DNA of 64,000 bases from Panorpa germanica (Eukaryota; Arthropoda; Insecta; Mecoptera; Panorpidae). Shown here piece after piece: positions 42,476-53,829 of the stretch. Numbering within the stretch: the stretch's first letter is position 1; each line of letters starts with the position of its first letter. A program made the translations under genes and the position numbers. Where the stretch lies: the NCBI GenBank assembly GCA_963678705.1, contig OY783209.1, forward strand, positions 13,330,001-13,394,000, given 5' to 3'. The notes under the pieces were generated by a model. That model did not search any database and was not told the origin of the DNA. It saw only the letters and a program-made list of their open reading frames with translations.

Positions 42476-43065
42476 ACATAACGAATCATGTGAACGCACT
42501 CGCCCTACTCGCTAGCTCTGCGTCAACTTTAGAATATTTAGAAAGCAAATATTTCAATAGAAATCCAACAAAGATTTGACTTTTCAAAATGAGTTCACAA
42601 ACCCATTAAGTTATTTTTGTCACTTTGCCAACCCTGGGTGCGACATTGAGTCAATATCAAATGTACGTAATACGTCAGGGAGATATCTTGTATGTAAGGG
42701 TTGCCCTAAGGTAAAAAACGAAACCCTTTGGAAACACGCTGCGAGGTACAACATTAGGGTGGACTCCACAAGCCCTTGGGGGAGGTTTAGAAATATGTTG
42801 AAACAATTTTATTATGTATGTATGGTACATACCACACTTTATGTATATTACTTCTTCTACATATGTACTATATTCTAAATAATTGTTTCCCTAATAATCT
42901 AGTAACTACATTCTAATAAATGACTCTACTGTGAAATTTTCATGAGAAAAAACCTATCCACCCAGATGACAATAAAAAAACTTTGCCGTGAGAACACTAA
43001 TATGTTTATTAAAACAAAATGCCTAGTTAGGTTTAAATAAATGTAAAATAAATGGCAATAAAGGT
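42476..43065. other. Intergenic with an uncertain short frame
   Basis: The + frame 42576-42878 includes RYLVCKGCPKVKNETLWKHA, a C-x2-C…H pattern like BED/C2H2-type fingers in transposon proteins. It has no clear start context and ends in a low-complexity Tyr/Phe tail; probably transposon debris. Confidence 0.3.
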
Positions 43066-43865
43066 GATAATGTTAAGCTATTATAAAATTAGATAAAAAG
43101 GAATTGACAATGGGCTTGTGTCCTATGTCTTAATTTCTATAAAATTGTCCTATATATTGATGAAGTTGGTTACTAGAACCTCAAATGTCCAATTAGAGAT
43201 AATAACTAAATAAAAAAGTCATTTTGTTTCTTTGATTATTAAAGGGATTCAACGTTGTACAACATTCCAATTGCATGTGACATCACAACCGCTAGTTACT
43301 ATCTCTTTTATACGACAAAGCGTAAAAGAGAAATATTCTTGACACAATTCTGACAAGTTTACAGGTTACCAACCTTGCAGTTCATAAATCTCTGCTATAT
43401 GTATTTATATATCAAAATATCAAATATTATTTACAGCCATTTCAAGGAACAATAAAATTCCAATATTATATCTGCCTTAGCAGGGCTAAATATAATAAAA
43501 ACTTATTATTCTTTGACTTGACTTGATTATTTCGACTACCAACAGCCACAAAACATTACCACAGCACTGACCAACTCAACAAATAACTGACGTTAAAATG
43601 CATTTCACGTCATAAAAATATGGCCGACCATTTCTCACGCTAAAACTACAATTCAAACTATTAATTGCTATATCTCCGTCAACATTTAGATATTTAATAA
43701 AATAGACACACCAATACATATTTAGTAACATCAATTTCAATCAACAATTGAAAAATCGACCACTAAAAAATGAGGACACAAGCCCATTTAAATAATAAAT
43801 GTCGCTTCTTTGATTTCAAAAGCAACACATAAGTTTGATTAAAAATTTACAATTCCTAAAATGTC
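43066..43865. repeat. Interspersed repeat C2, interrupted by A4
   Basis: Family C sequence on both sides of A4: ATAATGTTAAGCTATTATAA… up to GAATTGACAAT, resuming ATTTAAATAATAAATGTCG. The left end is truncated relative to C3. Confidence 0.75.
43110..43787. mobile_element. Family A MITE, copy A4 (nested in C2)
   Basis: Core GGGCTTGTGTCC … GGACACAAGCCC (43112-43785) with AT on each side. Comparison with uninterrupted C1, C3 and C4 (GAATTGACAATTTAAATAA) shows the target was AATT and only AT was duplicated. Confidence 0.9.
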
Positions 43866-43880
43866 TAAATAAATATAATA

Positions 43881-44473
43881 GAGTGAGATCCCAGAGCCGG
43901 CAGACATCACTTATTTTCTGATAAACAAAATGTGTAAGATTAAGTAGTGTTAGTATGTGCATGTACAATGATCGTATGGCGCACGGATAATGCCCTCTCG
44001 CTCATACTGATAGCGGAATTAAAATTGGTTCTAGGGTATGTTTGGCCAATTGGATCGTTCTATCCTCTTGTAAAACGTATTAAAACAGTTGCCTCGCTAA
44101 CATATATAAAAATGGATCATCAGACTATAAGTGAGTTTAAGTAATTTTTGTCAGCTTTAAAGCGTCTGCAAGGTAATATAAGGTATTACAAGACAACTGT
44201 TTCAAAACGTTTTACAAGAGGACAGATTGATTCAAGGGGCCAAACATCCCCTACACCCAATTTTAATTCCGTTATGAGGAGGAGTGACAGGGCATTATCC
44301 ATGCGCATGAGAGTGAGTGAGACATAAACCTTGATTACCTGATACCTGGAAAATGGTCGCTTGGTCAAGTTAGCAGGTAGGCATACGATCATTGTACATA
44401 CTAACACTACTGAATCTTATACATTTTCTTCATCAGAAAATAAGTGATGTCTGCCGAGCCTGGGATCTTGGAC
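43881..44473. mobile_element. Foldback element V2 (P/THAP family, long inverted arms)
   Basis: 593 bases; the left arm from 43881 and right arm ending 44473 are reverse complements over >200 bases (the left arm has an internal deletion). Ends GAGTGAGATCCCAG / CTGGGATCTTGGAC, with TATAATA flanking both sides. The loop keeps the V1 TATATAAAA box (44103-44111) and adjoining leader but no THAP frame. Confidence 0.78.
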
Positions 44474-45300
44474 TATAATATTATCCATAAAACCTTATTT
44501 TGAACGATGGAGCCTTGATGTGCCTTAACGACAAAGACAGCGCCCTCCGACAGCGTCTAATACATCATGTATCATGTGTTACCCTTACCCACAGTTTCCT
44601 GTTTGATACCTTCTTACATTATTTACCGTCGCCGTCTGATTATTTTGAGTGATATTTACGATACCCCGATACATTATTCATCGTTTATCTAACTTTCAAT
44701 GAAGCTAAACCGAACAAATATTTACCATCGAGATGAAGCACAACCGCGGAAAGCTTTTAAGATTTATACAAGTGCACGATGGGTGGCGGCGGGAGGGGTG
44801 GGATGGGTTGATAAGGAGGGTAGCTTAATGGTACAGGACGAGCGAATGCAAACAAAACGAATTGCAGCTTTTGTGTTGGATTTATTGCAGCTTTCAATAA
44901 AAAAAATTCTAAGAAAATGTAGTACGTCAAGCGTGGAAAATATGGAAAATTGTGTTGGGTAAATATAATGAAGCGCTCTTTCAAAATATAATGCGAATAA
45001 GGTAGATATAGAAATTTGTTAATAAATGCATGTAATATTCATATTTGTATTTCAATATCTTGTTTTAATTTTTAATTAATGTTATATTTAAGATTTTTTT
45101 GTCTCAATTTTATTTATGTTTTATATCTAGTTGAATAATAAACACGGCTCTCTGAGTACAAACGATAATATTTCTTATATAAACATCTTTTGTCCAACGA
45201 TTTACTTCTAATACATACGTTCGACATTACGTATTTGCTCCCAATTCATTCTTATCGCTTCAAACCTCAAACCTTAACCTTTTTGTGCTTATACATATAA
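44474..45300. other. Intergenic, no feature recognised
   Basis: A G-rich stretch at 44779-44825 gives spurious open frames on both strands. Nothing else. Confidence 0.45.
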
Positions 45301-46242
45301 CTAGAGTTTAACCCCGTCGCAAGCGACGACTGTCTTTTCTGTGTGAATTGAATTTCATTTCAAATTATCGTTCCATTTTTAGCATAAATTGAAATATTCA
45401 ACTCGTTCTATATAAATTTTACTGACTAAAAAAATATATTGTTTACAACAAAATAAATAATATTTTCAATTTACTTGTTTTTTGACCTTGACTTTTTTTC
45501 AAAATTTGAGAATTTTTTTTTCGATTTGTAAATAAGGTATAGTCCAAATCACGATAGATCGGCGGCGACTTGTACTTAAAAGAGGTTACACGAGCGGTAT
45601 AAATCTATAAAACGATAAGGAATTTTATCTTATTCGTTTCAATATACATTATAGAAAAATTAATGAGTCAGTGTTTTTTAGTTATCGGCAGTTTATACCC
45701 CACAACTTGTTTTAAGAATGAATCGCCGCCGAACTCTCGTAATTTGAACTATACCAAAGTTAGCCTATATAAAAAATTTCAACTTTTTAGCACAATTTTT
45801 ACACTCGGCAATAACCGCCCCAGTCCCCCAAATAAAATTTTGAAATTTTGATTTTCTTTTTTTTACAATGACAATATCAATTGACAATATCAATTATTAC
45901 ACAATTCAAAATTTGAGCTTTTTCCAAAGTTTCCTACCAGGCCCCTTTTATAAAATTTTAAATTTCTAAGTTTTGAAATATAATCGCATTCAATAGCGTA
46001 ATACTCATGCAAAATTTCACCTTTCTATCTGGTACTAATAAAAAGTTATACAGCAAAAAAGGGCTCACCTTTTCTTCTTTTTTTCCACTTTTTCCAAAAT
46101 TGCGGATTTTCAGGAAATTTAGAGGAGAGTTTTAGAATTTTTTTCTCTACAAAATAGGAAATTTTCAAAAACTTCCCTGGAGCCGTTTTCAAGCTACCAT
46201 ACAAAATTCGAACCTAACATATAAACATATAAGAATATAAGA
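45301..46242 (-). mobile_element. Helitron-like element H1 (non-autonomous)
   Basis: On the minus strand it starts TCTTATATTCTTATATG and ends with a short hairpin (GTCGTCGCTTGCGACG), then …ACTCTAG followed by T, i.e. a Helitron-like TC…hairpin…CTAG|T structure. Low-complexity interior of AAAATTTTG-type. Interrupted by G2. Alignable with H2. Confidence 0.72.
45540..45751. mobile_element. TA-duplicating MITE G2 nested in H1
   Basis: 212 bases, TAGTCCAAATCACGA … TCGTAATTTGAACTA, TA on both sides (45538-45539, 45752-45753). The uninterrupted H2 reads AGGTACC at this point against AGGTA[G2]TACC here, proving a TA duplication and suggesting Tc1/mariner-type mobilisation. Confidence 0.87.
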
Positions 46243-47485
46243 CTAAAGGAATGTAAATATACACCTGGGACATTATAATATAGGATAATAAATACACATA
46301 TTTTTATTTATAACTTAAACCGCGAGCTACATTTGCCTAGTGTCTTAACTAATACTCTTATTAAATACAGTATAAAATCAATTAATCTGTAATTCAATAG
46401 TGTATAGTTTAAAATAAATGTAACCTAAAAAAGTTCTTATGTTTTGCTGTGTCCTTGTATATAAATAAAAAATTGCTATTAAGTAATTAATAGTTAAAAG
46501 GTCCTTCGCGATTAAATTGTGTGTCCACTAAACTATCGAAAGGAGCTGAGCAACATTGTTGTTCGAGAATTTGGAAACCGCCGACAGATCCAGATATGCC
46601 GTAGCCAACGGTCTCTATAAGGTTCATCCTCCGCACCAAAATTATTTCATTAAAAAGCATTACTTTTCTCCAAAAGGAAAATCTCGCTCGAAGAAAGTAG
46701 CATACTAAAATCACAACCGTAGCATCATCAGAAATAAAAAGTTTTAATATATTATTCTTGTTAATAAATATATTATTCGTAATATTCTATCGAGCAGCAT
46801 ACTGAATTTTATTTTTAATTTCGTTCTACATATTGCGGTTAAAAGTGAAACAACTATATTTTTAACTTAATGAAGCCTCCATATGTTTGCACGGTTCTTA
46901 CAAGACATCATTTCGCGCAGCCTAAGGCTGGAGTCAAACACTTTTCCTTCAAACTTATTCTTAACTTTCTATGAATTTTCAAAACTTTATTTTGTTAAAG
47001 GATTCAATTATCTCTTTGTTAAAGTCAAAGAAAAACGCCTGAGGCTATAGCGGAGTGTAAGGGGGAAGGTTTAATTATAAACTGAGTTAATCAAACCGCA
47101 AACAAGACGCCTAACTAAGCACAGCGTAACAGAGCGACGACATCTTGTTTGAGGTAAATGAAATGATGTTTGCCGACCTCAACCCCACACCCCACACCGC
47201 CGCGGTCTGTGAGTTGGGGGTTGTGTGGCAGCTACAAAAACAATTGAACATATTCACAATGTACCGGTGACCACTGTTGGGGCGTTGAAAGTGGGAGAGG
47301 AAGGGCGTTATTGTTACGTTAGGTCTTCAAGTTAAAAGGGAAATCAACATGGAAATTAAGCGATGAACCATCTGTTGGTTTCTTTTTGAAATTACTATTA
47401 CAATGAATAAAACCCGAAAATGCAACAGTTTGGCATCAACTCCTCAATACATTCGGACATTGTAATAACTTTTACATTTCAAAGC
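46243..47485. other. Intergenic with one unassigned frame
   Basis: A minus-strand open frame 46714-46487 (75 codons; e.g. NLIETVGYGISGSVGGFQIL, ending REGPFNY and TAA) has a protein-like composition and remains open further upstream, but shows no domain I know. Could be a transposon or gene remnant. The rest shows nothing. Confidence 0.3.
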
Positions 47486-47753
47486 TAATGCCGGTTTCAC
47501 ACCAGATAGACAGTTGCATAAAACTGCAACAAAAAGTTGTTTTTCTTAAAAGTTGTATCAATGGTGGTGTAAACATTGATACAACTTTTTGTTGCAGTTT
47601 TATGCAACTGTCTATCTGGTATGAAACCGGTATTATGGGTTTGTTCAATGCGAATAGTCAGTTGCCGAAAAACAGAATTGTTGCAAAAAAAGTGCAACAC
47701 GTTGCAACGTTGCATAAAACTGCAACTGTCTATTTGGTGTGAAACCGGCATAA
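47486..47753. mobile_element. MITE N2 with internal hairpin
   Basis: Ends TAATGCCGGTTTCACACCAG … TTTGGTGTGAAACCGGCATAA. The first 150 bases (47487-47635) alone form a near-perfect palindrome, so an end has been duplicated internally. Open frames here on both strands merely reflect the palindrome. Confidence 0.85.
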
Positions 47754-48360
47754 GAAGATACCAAGACATTGTGAAATAAGAGGTAACGAAATAAAGGATA
47801 AATTGGCAAAGGAATTTATAAATTTGGAAATTGAGATGAAAGTGAAATTACCTACATATGAAATTTTTAATATAATCAAAAAATTGAACTTTAATTTGAG
47901 AAATCAAGATTTCATTAACAAAAGTCTGTTAAAGGAAGAGATTATTATATGTTTCATCCAAATTTAGGCAAAAAAAGATGGTTCAGAAATGAGTCCCGCA
48001 TCAACTATAATCAGAATCAAAAGTAATCATTGTAAAACCCCAGTTCAACTGTATAAAATTAATATTAAATCTCATGATAGATGCCAATGTGGTGAAGAAG
48101 GAACTTTAGATCATATTATATTTGAATGCATAAATTATAGTTTACAAAGATCAAAATTCAATAGCGAAATATTAGATGTTTTTAATCACATCTAATATTT
48201 CCTATTAATAACTAAATTTTTGTTAAGTGATTCAAAATAAATTAGTGAATTATTTAATTATTTAGAAATTTGTAAAATGGAATTATAAAATGTTAAATAT
48301 GTATAAAAAATGTTTGATGGTGGCTATGACGAATAAAAGTCAAGAAAAAAAAGCTAAGAA
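47754..48360 (+). pseudogene. Non-LTR retrotransposon 3' fragment with RNase H and cysteine knuckle
   Basis: Translation with frameshifts shows RHCEIRGNEIKDKLAKEF (the end of a LINE-type RNase H: H…GNE-x-AD-x-LAK) and then, in 47989-48195, CQCGEEGTLDHIIFEC, the C-terminal knuckle. An in-frame TAG near 47967 and a frame change break it. It points to an RNase H-bearing clade (I/R1/LOA type). Confidence 0.75.
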
Positions 48361-48785
48361 GTTTTACTTCAACAATCAAATTAAATCAAATTGATTCATA
48401 AATTTGTACAACAGTGTTAGGCGCGAAAGTAAACATCCTTAGCGACCCTTTATGAAACCCTACATATTACAAAAGCATGTTCGTACATGTTAGCTGATCA
48501 AACAAAACTAAAACCCTTAATAATTTAAGCTGAGTACGAGCAAATTTGTTTCTGTAATATTAAATGTTGTTCTCTACAAGAAAATTATCTCAAGAACCAA
48601 AACTAAACATTGCGCAAACTTTACAAAGAGAAATTCAGTTCTAAGATATGAGTAATCCGCTTATTCTAACAGAGTTTGATTCTACTTTGGAGAGTTATAA
48701 AGAACTTGAAGTAAAGAAATGCTACAAGTCTATTGATTTATCAAGAATAAGCGGTTAGCGGTTTCAGAAACCGGCATCGGTTTAA
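48361..48785. other. Intergenic, no feature recognised
   Basis: Nothing recognised. Confidence 0.45.
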
Positions 48786-49142
48786 GCCGGTACCAAACGA
48801 TGCGATAAACGTTTGACTGAAATGCTTGCCTCCAACGTCTGTGTCATATATTGAAAGATTGACATGGTAAGTTTCCTACTACACGCTGGAACGAATGTTT
48901 GATCACATCTTAACAAAAACCTTCAAGTATAAAACCTTCCTTTGTTGGACGATTCGTGCAGCAGTACATGACATGTGGATCAAGTGTGTGGTATGGGTAG
49001 AAAAATCCTTTTTGACGCGGGTCAAAAGACCGACAACAGCCCGAACTTTTTCCAACGTGAGCGTTGGACACACTTAGTTCCAGCATCGACCACACGATGC
49101 GTCCATCATTGGAAAGTGTTCGTAGCATCGTTTGGTACCGGC
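48786..49142. mobile_element. MITE S1
   Basis: Ends GCCGGTACCAAACGATGC … GCATCGTTTGGTACCGGC with TTTAA outside both. 357 bases. A stretch AVHDMWIKCVVWVEKSF is preserved in translation here and in S2, perhaps transposase debris. Confidence 0.78.
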
Positions 49143-49479
49143 TTTAAAGTTGAGTTCTCGCTGTATGTTTGTAATTGTCCAAACTTCGTTATCCGTTTAA
49201 TATTACTGACTAGAGAAACAGTGTTAACGAAGTAGGATTCATCTGAAATTGTGTTTGGATAACTTTGTTATCTCTGGCAGACTGTGGTTAGATCAATTTC
49301 GGCATGTGTGTGGTTAATTCAGACCCGCTCGTCTATACTAAGGATCCGGATGTGAGCAACTTCAAGATCGTTCCTGAAACTATTATATATAACATCGTAC
49401 GTAAAGACATATTTAGTAGTTCTGTCAGTATTAATATTTTTCTGCATTGTTCTCACTAATATTAATATTATTTCAGATT

Positions 49480-49850
49480 CTCTTTTATATATTTGTAAAG
49501 AAATTATATTTCTATAGTTGGTATAAAGCTCGTTTGTCGGTAAAACAGTTACCGTTCAGTGAAAACATATATTCATGAACGCCATAGATGATGCTGTAGG
49601 AATATCGGCCAACAGAGTTGATATTTGGAGTCGACAGAACTCACTGCGCACATTGTTAGGTTATAATAAAATTAGACAAAAAGGAATTGACCATTTAAAT
49701 AATAAACTTTAAATGTCGTTTCTATGTTTTCAGGTAAGATAGTATGATTTAAGTTAAACAGTGTAATTATTATAATGTGTATGTAAATCACTAAAATAAA
49801 CTTTGATTTCAGAGCAACACATGAGTTTGATAAAAAATTGAGATATTGTC
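49480..49850. repeat. Interspersed repeat C3 (uninterrupted)
   Basis: Full family C copy from TTTTATATATTTGTAAAGAA to GCAACACATGAGTTTGA. It serves as an empty-site reference for A4 and B2. Confidence 0.72.
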
Positions 49851-50812
49851 ATATATATTTACAAGTTCCCAGGCAATATAATTTACACATTTGCAAACTT
49901 AAGACAAGCTAATTCTAAGGCTAGTTTTCTACTTCTCATATAGAAATTGTCTTAATACAAGCTAATTAATATATTGCGCTGAGTTACATTTTCCACCTGG
50001 GTTATTGATATGTATTTTGTTGAATAAATGTCGGTTTGTATCGACACAATATTGCGAATTGAACATAAATAATTAAACATTTGATGTTCTGATTCTGGTT
50101 CTAGATATATGGTAAATTCAGTTATGTTAGAAATACAAACTTGTATAGCAAATAAATTTTTAAACAGTGATCTTATATTTTATTCTAAGAACGCATTAGA
50201 AACTTGCATGGTCTCGCTTAATCTAAGCAAGATATCCCAACTAATTTAATAATGTCGAGTGTTACCACCCACCCCAACGCACTTAACAGGGATGGAAACG
50301 AAATCCTCTTCCTCTCCGTCAGTCAGCTAGCTTGGGGTTTGTGTATCCGGTAAACAACGTCTGATTGCTTTCCAAATTAAATTACATTTCTATTTGTTCC
50401 ATTAGAGAAATGTTGGAGCCTTCATTTGAAGTGGAACTTGAAAATGTATTCAACTGCTAAATGGTACAAATGCGACATTTAAAACATTGAATACATTCAT
50501 TTACAATACTCGAGTAATTGTTTTAATTGTCTTTTTGTATCTCAATATATTTTGTATCACTCTGTACCATTTAAAATTTGTTCAAGTGGACATTAAATTA
50601 AATAATTTAACAAGAAACAAATGAATATCTTACAGTCTAATTCATGACACACGACGTCTGATAAAAAGTTACAAAATAAAATTGTTGCAACAAGCCAGGG
50701 CTTCACGACTCTTTCACCTTTTTAACTGTATCCCAAAACGAACAAAAGTGAAGTTGTACCACTATTGAAACAAGACCGTCACATACAGCTCCTATTTATA
50801 TATCAGTTGCAA
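49851..50812. other. Intergenic, no feature recognised
   Basis: No coding or shared repeat recognised. Confidence 0.45.
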
Positions 50813-51147
50813 TCTTAATATATATAAATTACGTGTCACGTTGTGTGTCCGCGATGGACTCCTAAACTACTTAACCGATTTTAATCAAATTTGTACACCG
50901 TGTGCAGTTTGATCCAACTTGAAAGATAGGATAGCTTACATCTCAATTTATGATTGCAATATTATCTTATTGCAAATTAATTATCTGTATATGACATATG
51001 ACATCTGGCGACGATGATGGCGACATCTGTTGACTAGATTGAGTAAATATTCTGTTGACTAGATTGAGTAAATATTCAATAGATGGCGCTATGTAATGTA
51101 ATATGACAAAAACGTTAGTCACAGCAACGCGTGACCGGGACAGCTAG
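50813..51147 (+). mobile_element. Helitron-like element I1
   Basis: Starts A|TCTTAATATATATAAATTACG with the phrase CGTGTCACGTTGTGTGTCCG and GATGGACTCCTAAACTACTT, known from many insect Helitron-like repeats, and ends AACGCGTGACCGGGACAGCTAG|T (CTAG terminus before T). Contains a 27-bp tandem duplication (51027-51080, TGTTGACTAGATTGAGTAAA…). Confidence 0.78.
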
Positions 51148-51340
51148 TTATTTATATAACTACACTATTTCAACAATATTTATTAACTTTTCTTCAAGTT
51201 TCCTTGTGTAACTTCTTATCCATGCTTGCTCGAACTAATGCGGAACAAGTGTTTCTATTTGTGACTGCTCATTCTAATTAATTATTGCAGTTCGAAGGTC
51301 AACATTGATTAATTCGGAATAAAATAAAACATAAAACGTA
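51148..51340. repeat. 190-bp direct repeat, copy 1
   Basis: TTATTTATATAACTACACTA … AATAAAATAAAACATAAAACG; ~90% identical to 52023-52215. It directly follows the CTAG end of I1. Confidence 0.85.
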
Positions 51341-51351
51341 AATTATAATGT

Positions 51352-52022
51352 TCCAGATGTATATTTATTTGTTTATATGTTTACGCGATTCATATTGTGG
51401 CTCGAAAACGGCTCCAGGGAAGTTTTTGAAAATTTCCTATTTCATAGAGAAAAAAATACTAAGACTTTTGGCGTCCCCAGACTTTTCCCTGAATTTCCTG
51501 GAAAAACATAATTTTGGAAAAACTAAAAAAAAAGTTTTTACTTTTTGCTCCATAACTTTTAATTCATAAAAGATAAAAAGTTGAAATTTGGCATGTGAAA
51601 ATTAGAAATTGAAAAATTGGAAAAGTGGGCGCGATAGGAAACTTTGGAGAAAAATTTTAGATTACATAATAATGAAATATGTTATTAACAAAAAGAAATT
51701 CAAAATTATAAAATTTTGAGGCGGTTTTTGCCGAGAGTAAAAATAGAGCTAGAAAGTTGAAATTTTGTGTATGGGCTAACTTTGGTACCTAATTTACAAA
51801 TCAAAAAGAAAAATCCCAAATTTTGAAAAAAAGTTGGTCAAATAATAACAAATTGAAAAAAATATATTTTTTTAGTCAGTTTATATGAAAAATTATTTGT
51901 TATATGTAAAATAAATATAGAACGAGTTAAATATTTCAATTTTAAAATGGAATTAAAATTTGAAATGAAATTTAATTCACATACAACGGACAATCGTCAC
52001 TTGCGACGGGGGTAAACTATAG
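51352..52022 (+). mobile_element. Helitron-like element H2
   Basis: Same family as H1, opposite orientation: begins TCCAGATGTATATTTATTTG, ends CGTCACTTGCGACGG…ACTATAG|T. Uninterrupted at the G2 site. The terminal CTAG is ATAG here. Confidence 0.72.
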
Positions 52023-52215
52023 TTATTTATATAACTACACTATTTCAACAATTTTTATGAACTTTTCTTTAAGTTTCCTTATCTAGCTCCTTATCCATGA
52101 TTGCTATAACTAATGCGGAACAAGTGTTTCTATGTGTGACTCATTCTAACTAATTATTGCAGTTCGAAGGTCAACATTAATTAATTCTGAATAAAATAAA
52201 GCATAAAACGCAAAT
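52023..52215. repeat. 190-bp direct repeat, copy 2
   Basis: Second copy of 51148-51340, starting immediately after the 3' end of H2 with the same first 16 bases TTATTTATATAACTAC. Confidence 0.85.
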
Positions 52216-52244
52216 ATTACAACTGACGTAGTTGCAATTTGAGC

Positions 52245-52660
52245 AATGGGCTTGTGAACTAACTTTTAAGAAACGTTTCTTCAAATTTTTTATTGAAATA
52301 TAGGTATATATGTTGGCGTTTTTATTTTTTATTTAACACAAAAGTTGACGGAGATATAGCTATTTAAAAATTAAATTCCTGCGTTGCCGCTTAGTCTTCG
52401 GAAGAATTCACCACTAATAAGTCATTTGTTATATTTTTCTCTATTTACTTAAATAAAAAACTACTTAAATTTACTTAAAGTGCTTGATACTGACAAGCAT
52501 CTCTTTTACACTCTATATATCACAGAATAAAGTATTTTTTGTAAGTTTTGATCCCTTTAATGATTGAAATGACTATTTTAATTGTTAATATCTCTTAAAA
52601 TATAGCGAGTTATTATAAAATACATTAAACATCTATTCCAATTTGATCATTAACATAAAT
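52245..52660. mobile_element. Diverged family A relative (A7)
   Basis: AATGGGCTTGTGAACTAAC start, then GTTGACGGAGATATAGC and CATCTCTTTTACAC motifs in the same order as A2, with heavy divergence. The right terminal repeat cannot be found. Confidence 0.65.
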
Positions 52661-53829
52661 TGACAGATATTATGTGTATATATCTATAAGTTTAATAAAT
52701 AATATTAATATATATTAGTTTAAATTGACGATAACAAAAGATCCACAAAGATATTGTGCAAATAGTTAATTGACAATATATGTATATAAAGACATCTAAT
52801 ATTAAAATCAAATGCCAAAACTATTTTTAGTGTTGACTGTACAATAGTACTGCATTGCATGTATCATGAAATAAGTCCGTAATAAAATGTTTTAACTTAG
52901 AAAATATTTTAAAATGAAAATATTATAAACCAGTTCGATATTAGAACAGAAAATCAACAAAGGAATGACAGTAAATAGTTTTTCTAAGGTATATAACTAT
53001 ATATATGTAAAGTAGTTTACAGTTTTGTTTAATAACATCAATATTAATTTATTATTTACGTTTCTAACCTCAAAATAAACGTACCTTACATTCGATGTCA
53101 CTCATATTGGTAGCAGAACAACAAACGACCATAACATTTTTATTGTTCACAACTTGGCACTGTTTTCTTCAAACTCACTATATATTTAAACACTAAGTTA
53201 TAACCTTAAAATCCATAACTCAATATGAAATCTGTTTTGTTGTTAACAAGTCCCGGTGGATTGTGGATTGAGAACGGTGGACTGTGGACGCCTTGCCCGA
53301 GAAGACACTGAGGGACACTGTTTTGACACTTCTCCGGTTGATACTGTGCACTGGGTCTGAGTGTTGGTTATGATTTGTCGAGCAACCCTTACCAACTCCT
53401 AGTGCTACTTCGGAAGGTCTTTTCTGCTCATGCGTTCAATAAAAACACAGCAATACGCAAAGTAAAGGCAGTTCACGATTCTTATTCTTGTTCTACGATA
53501 AACAGCGTGGTGATTTTCTGTTGATATGGTTTCTTATGTCAAAAGTGCGATTATCAGTTATTATTTACATATTAATATTGTCATTGTCATTGCAACAGGA
53601 TATAAATGAATTAGAGATCATAGAAGTTAAGAAAATTATTTTTTAATACACTATTACGAATTATAAAACTATCACTTCTCGCTTTAATATATATCGTACG
53701 ATTAAACAAAAAGGAAAACCCTACTTTACTGCATTATTAGTCGTATAAACATATATTATAATAACAACGTGTTTGTCATCTTCGTGATTCATTCCTCGAA
53801 GATATTTTCCGTTCAGATTATAAGTTTAA
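52661..53829. other. Intergenic, no gene supported
   Basis: A GC-richer patch (53250-53420) has no long frame or splice-consistent reading. Nothing else. Confidence 0.4.

Noticed and set aside
44699..44984. Overlapping + and - frames of 87 and 75 codons
   Set aside because: Caused by a G-rich stretch; no splice sites, homology or codon pattern.
47488..47779. Three similar 67-90-codon frames on both strands
   Set aside because: They are translations of the N2 palindrome and terminal repeats.
51148..52215. Direct repeats flanking ~680 bases, like a small LTR element
   Set aside because: No TG…CA ends, primer-binding site or polypurine tract; the enclosed sequence is Helitron family H.
53250..53420. 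GC-richer patch suspected as an exon or promoter
   Set aside because: No frame of useful length, no convincing paired splice sites, no neighbouring exon.
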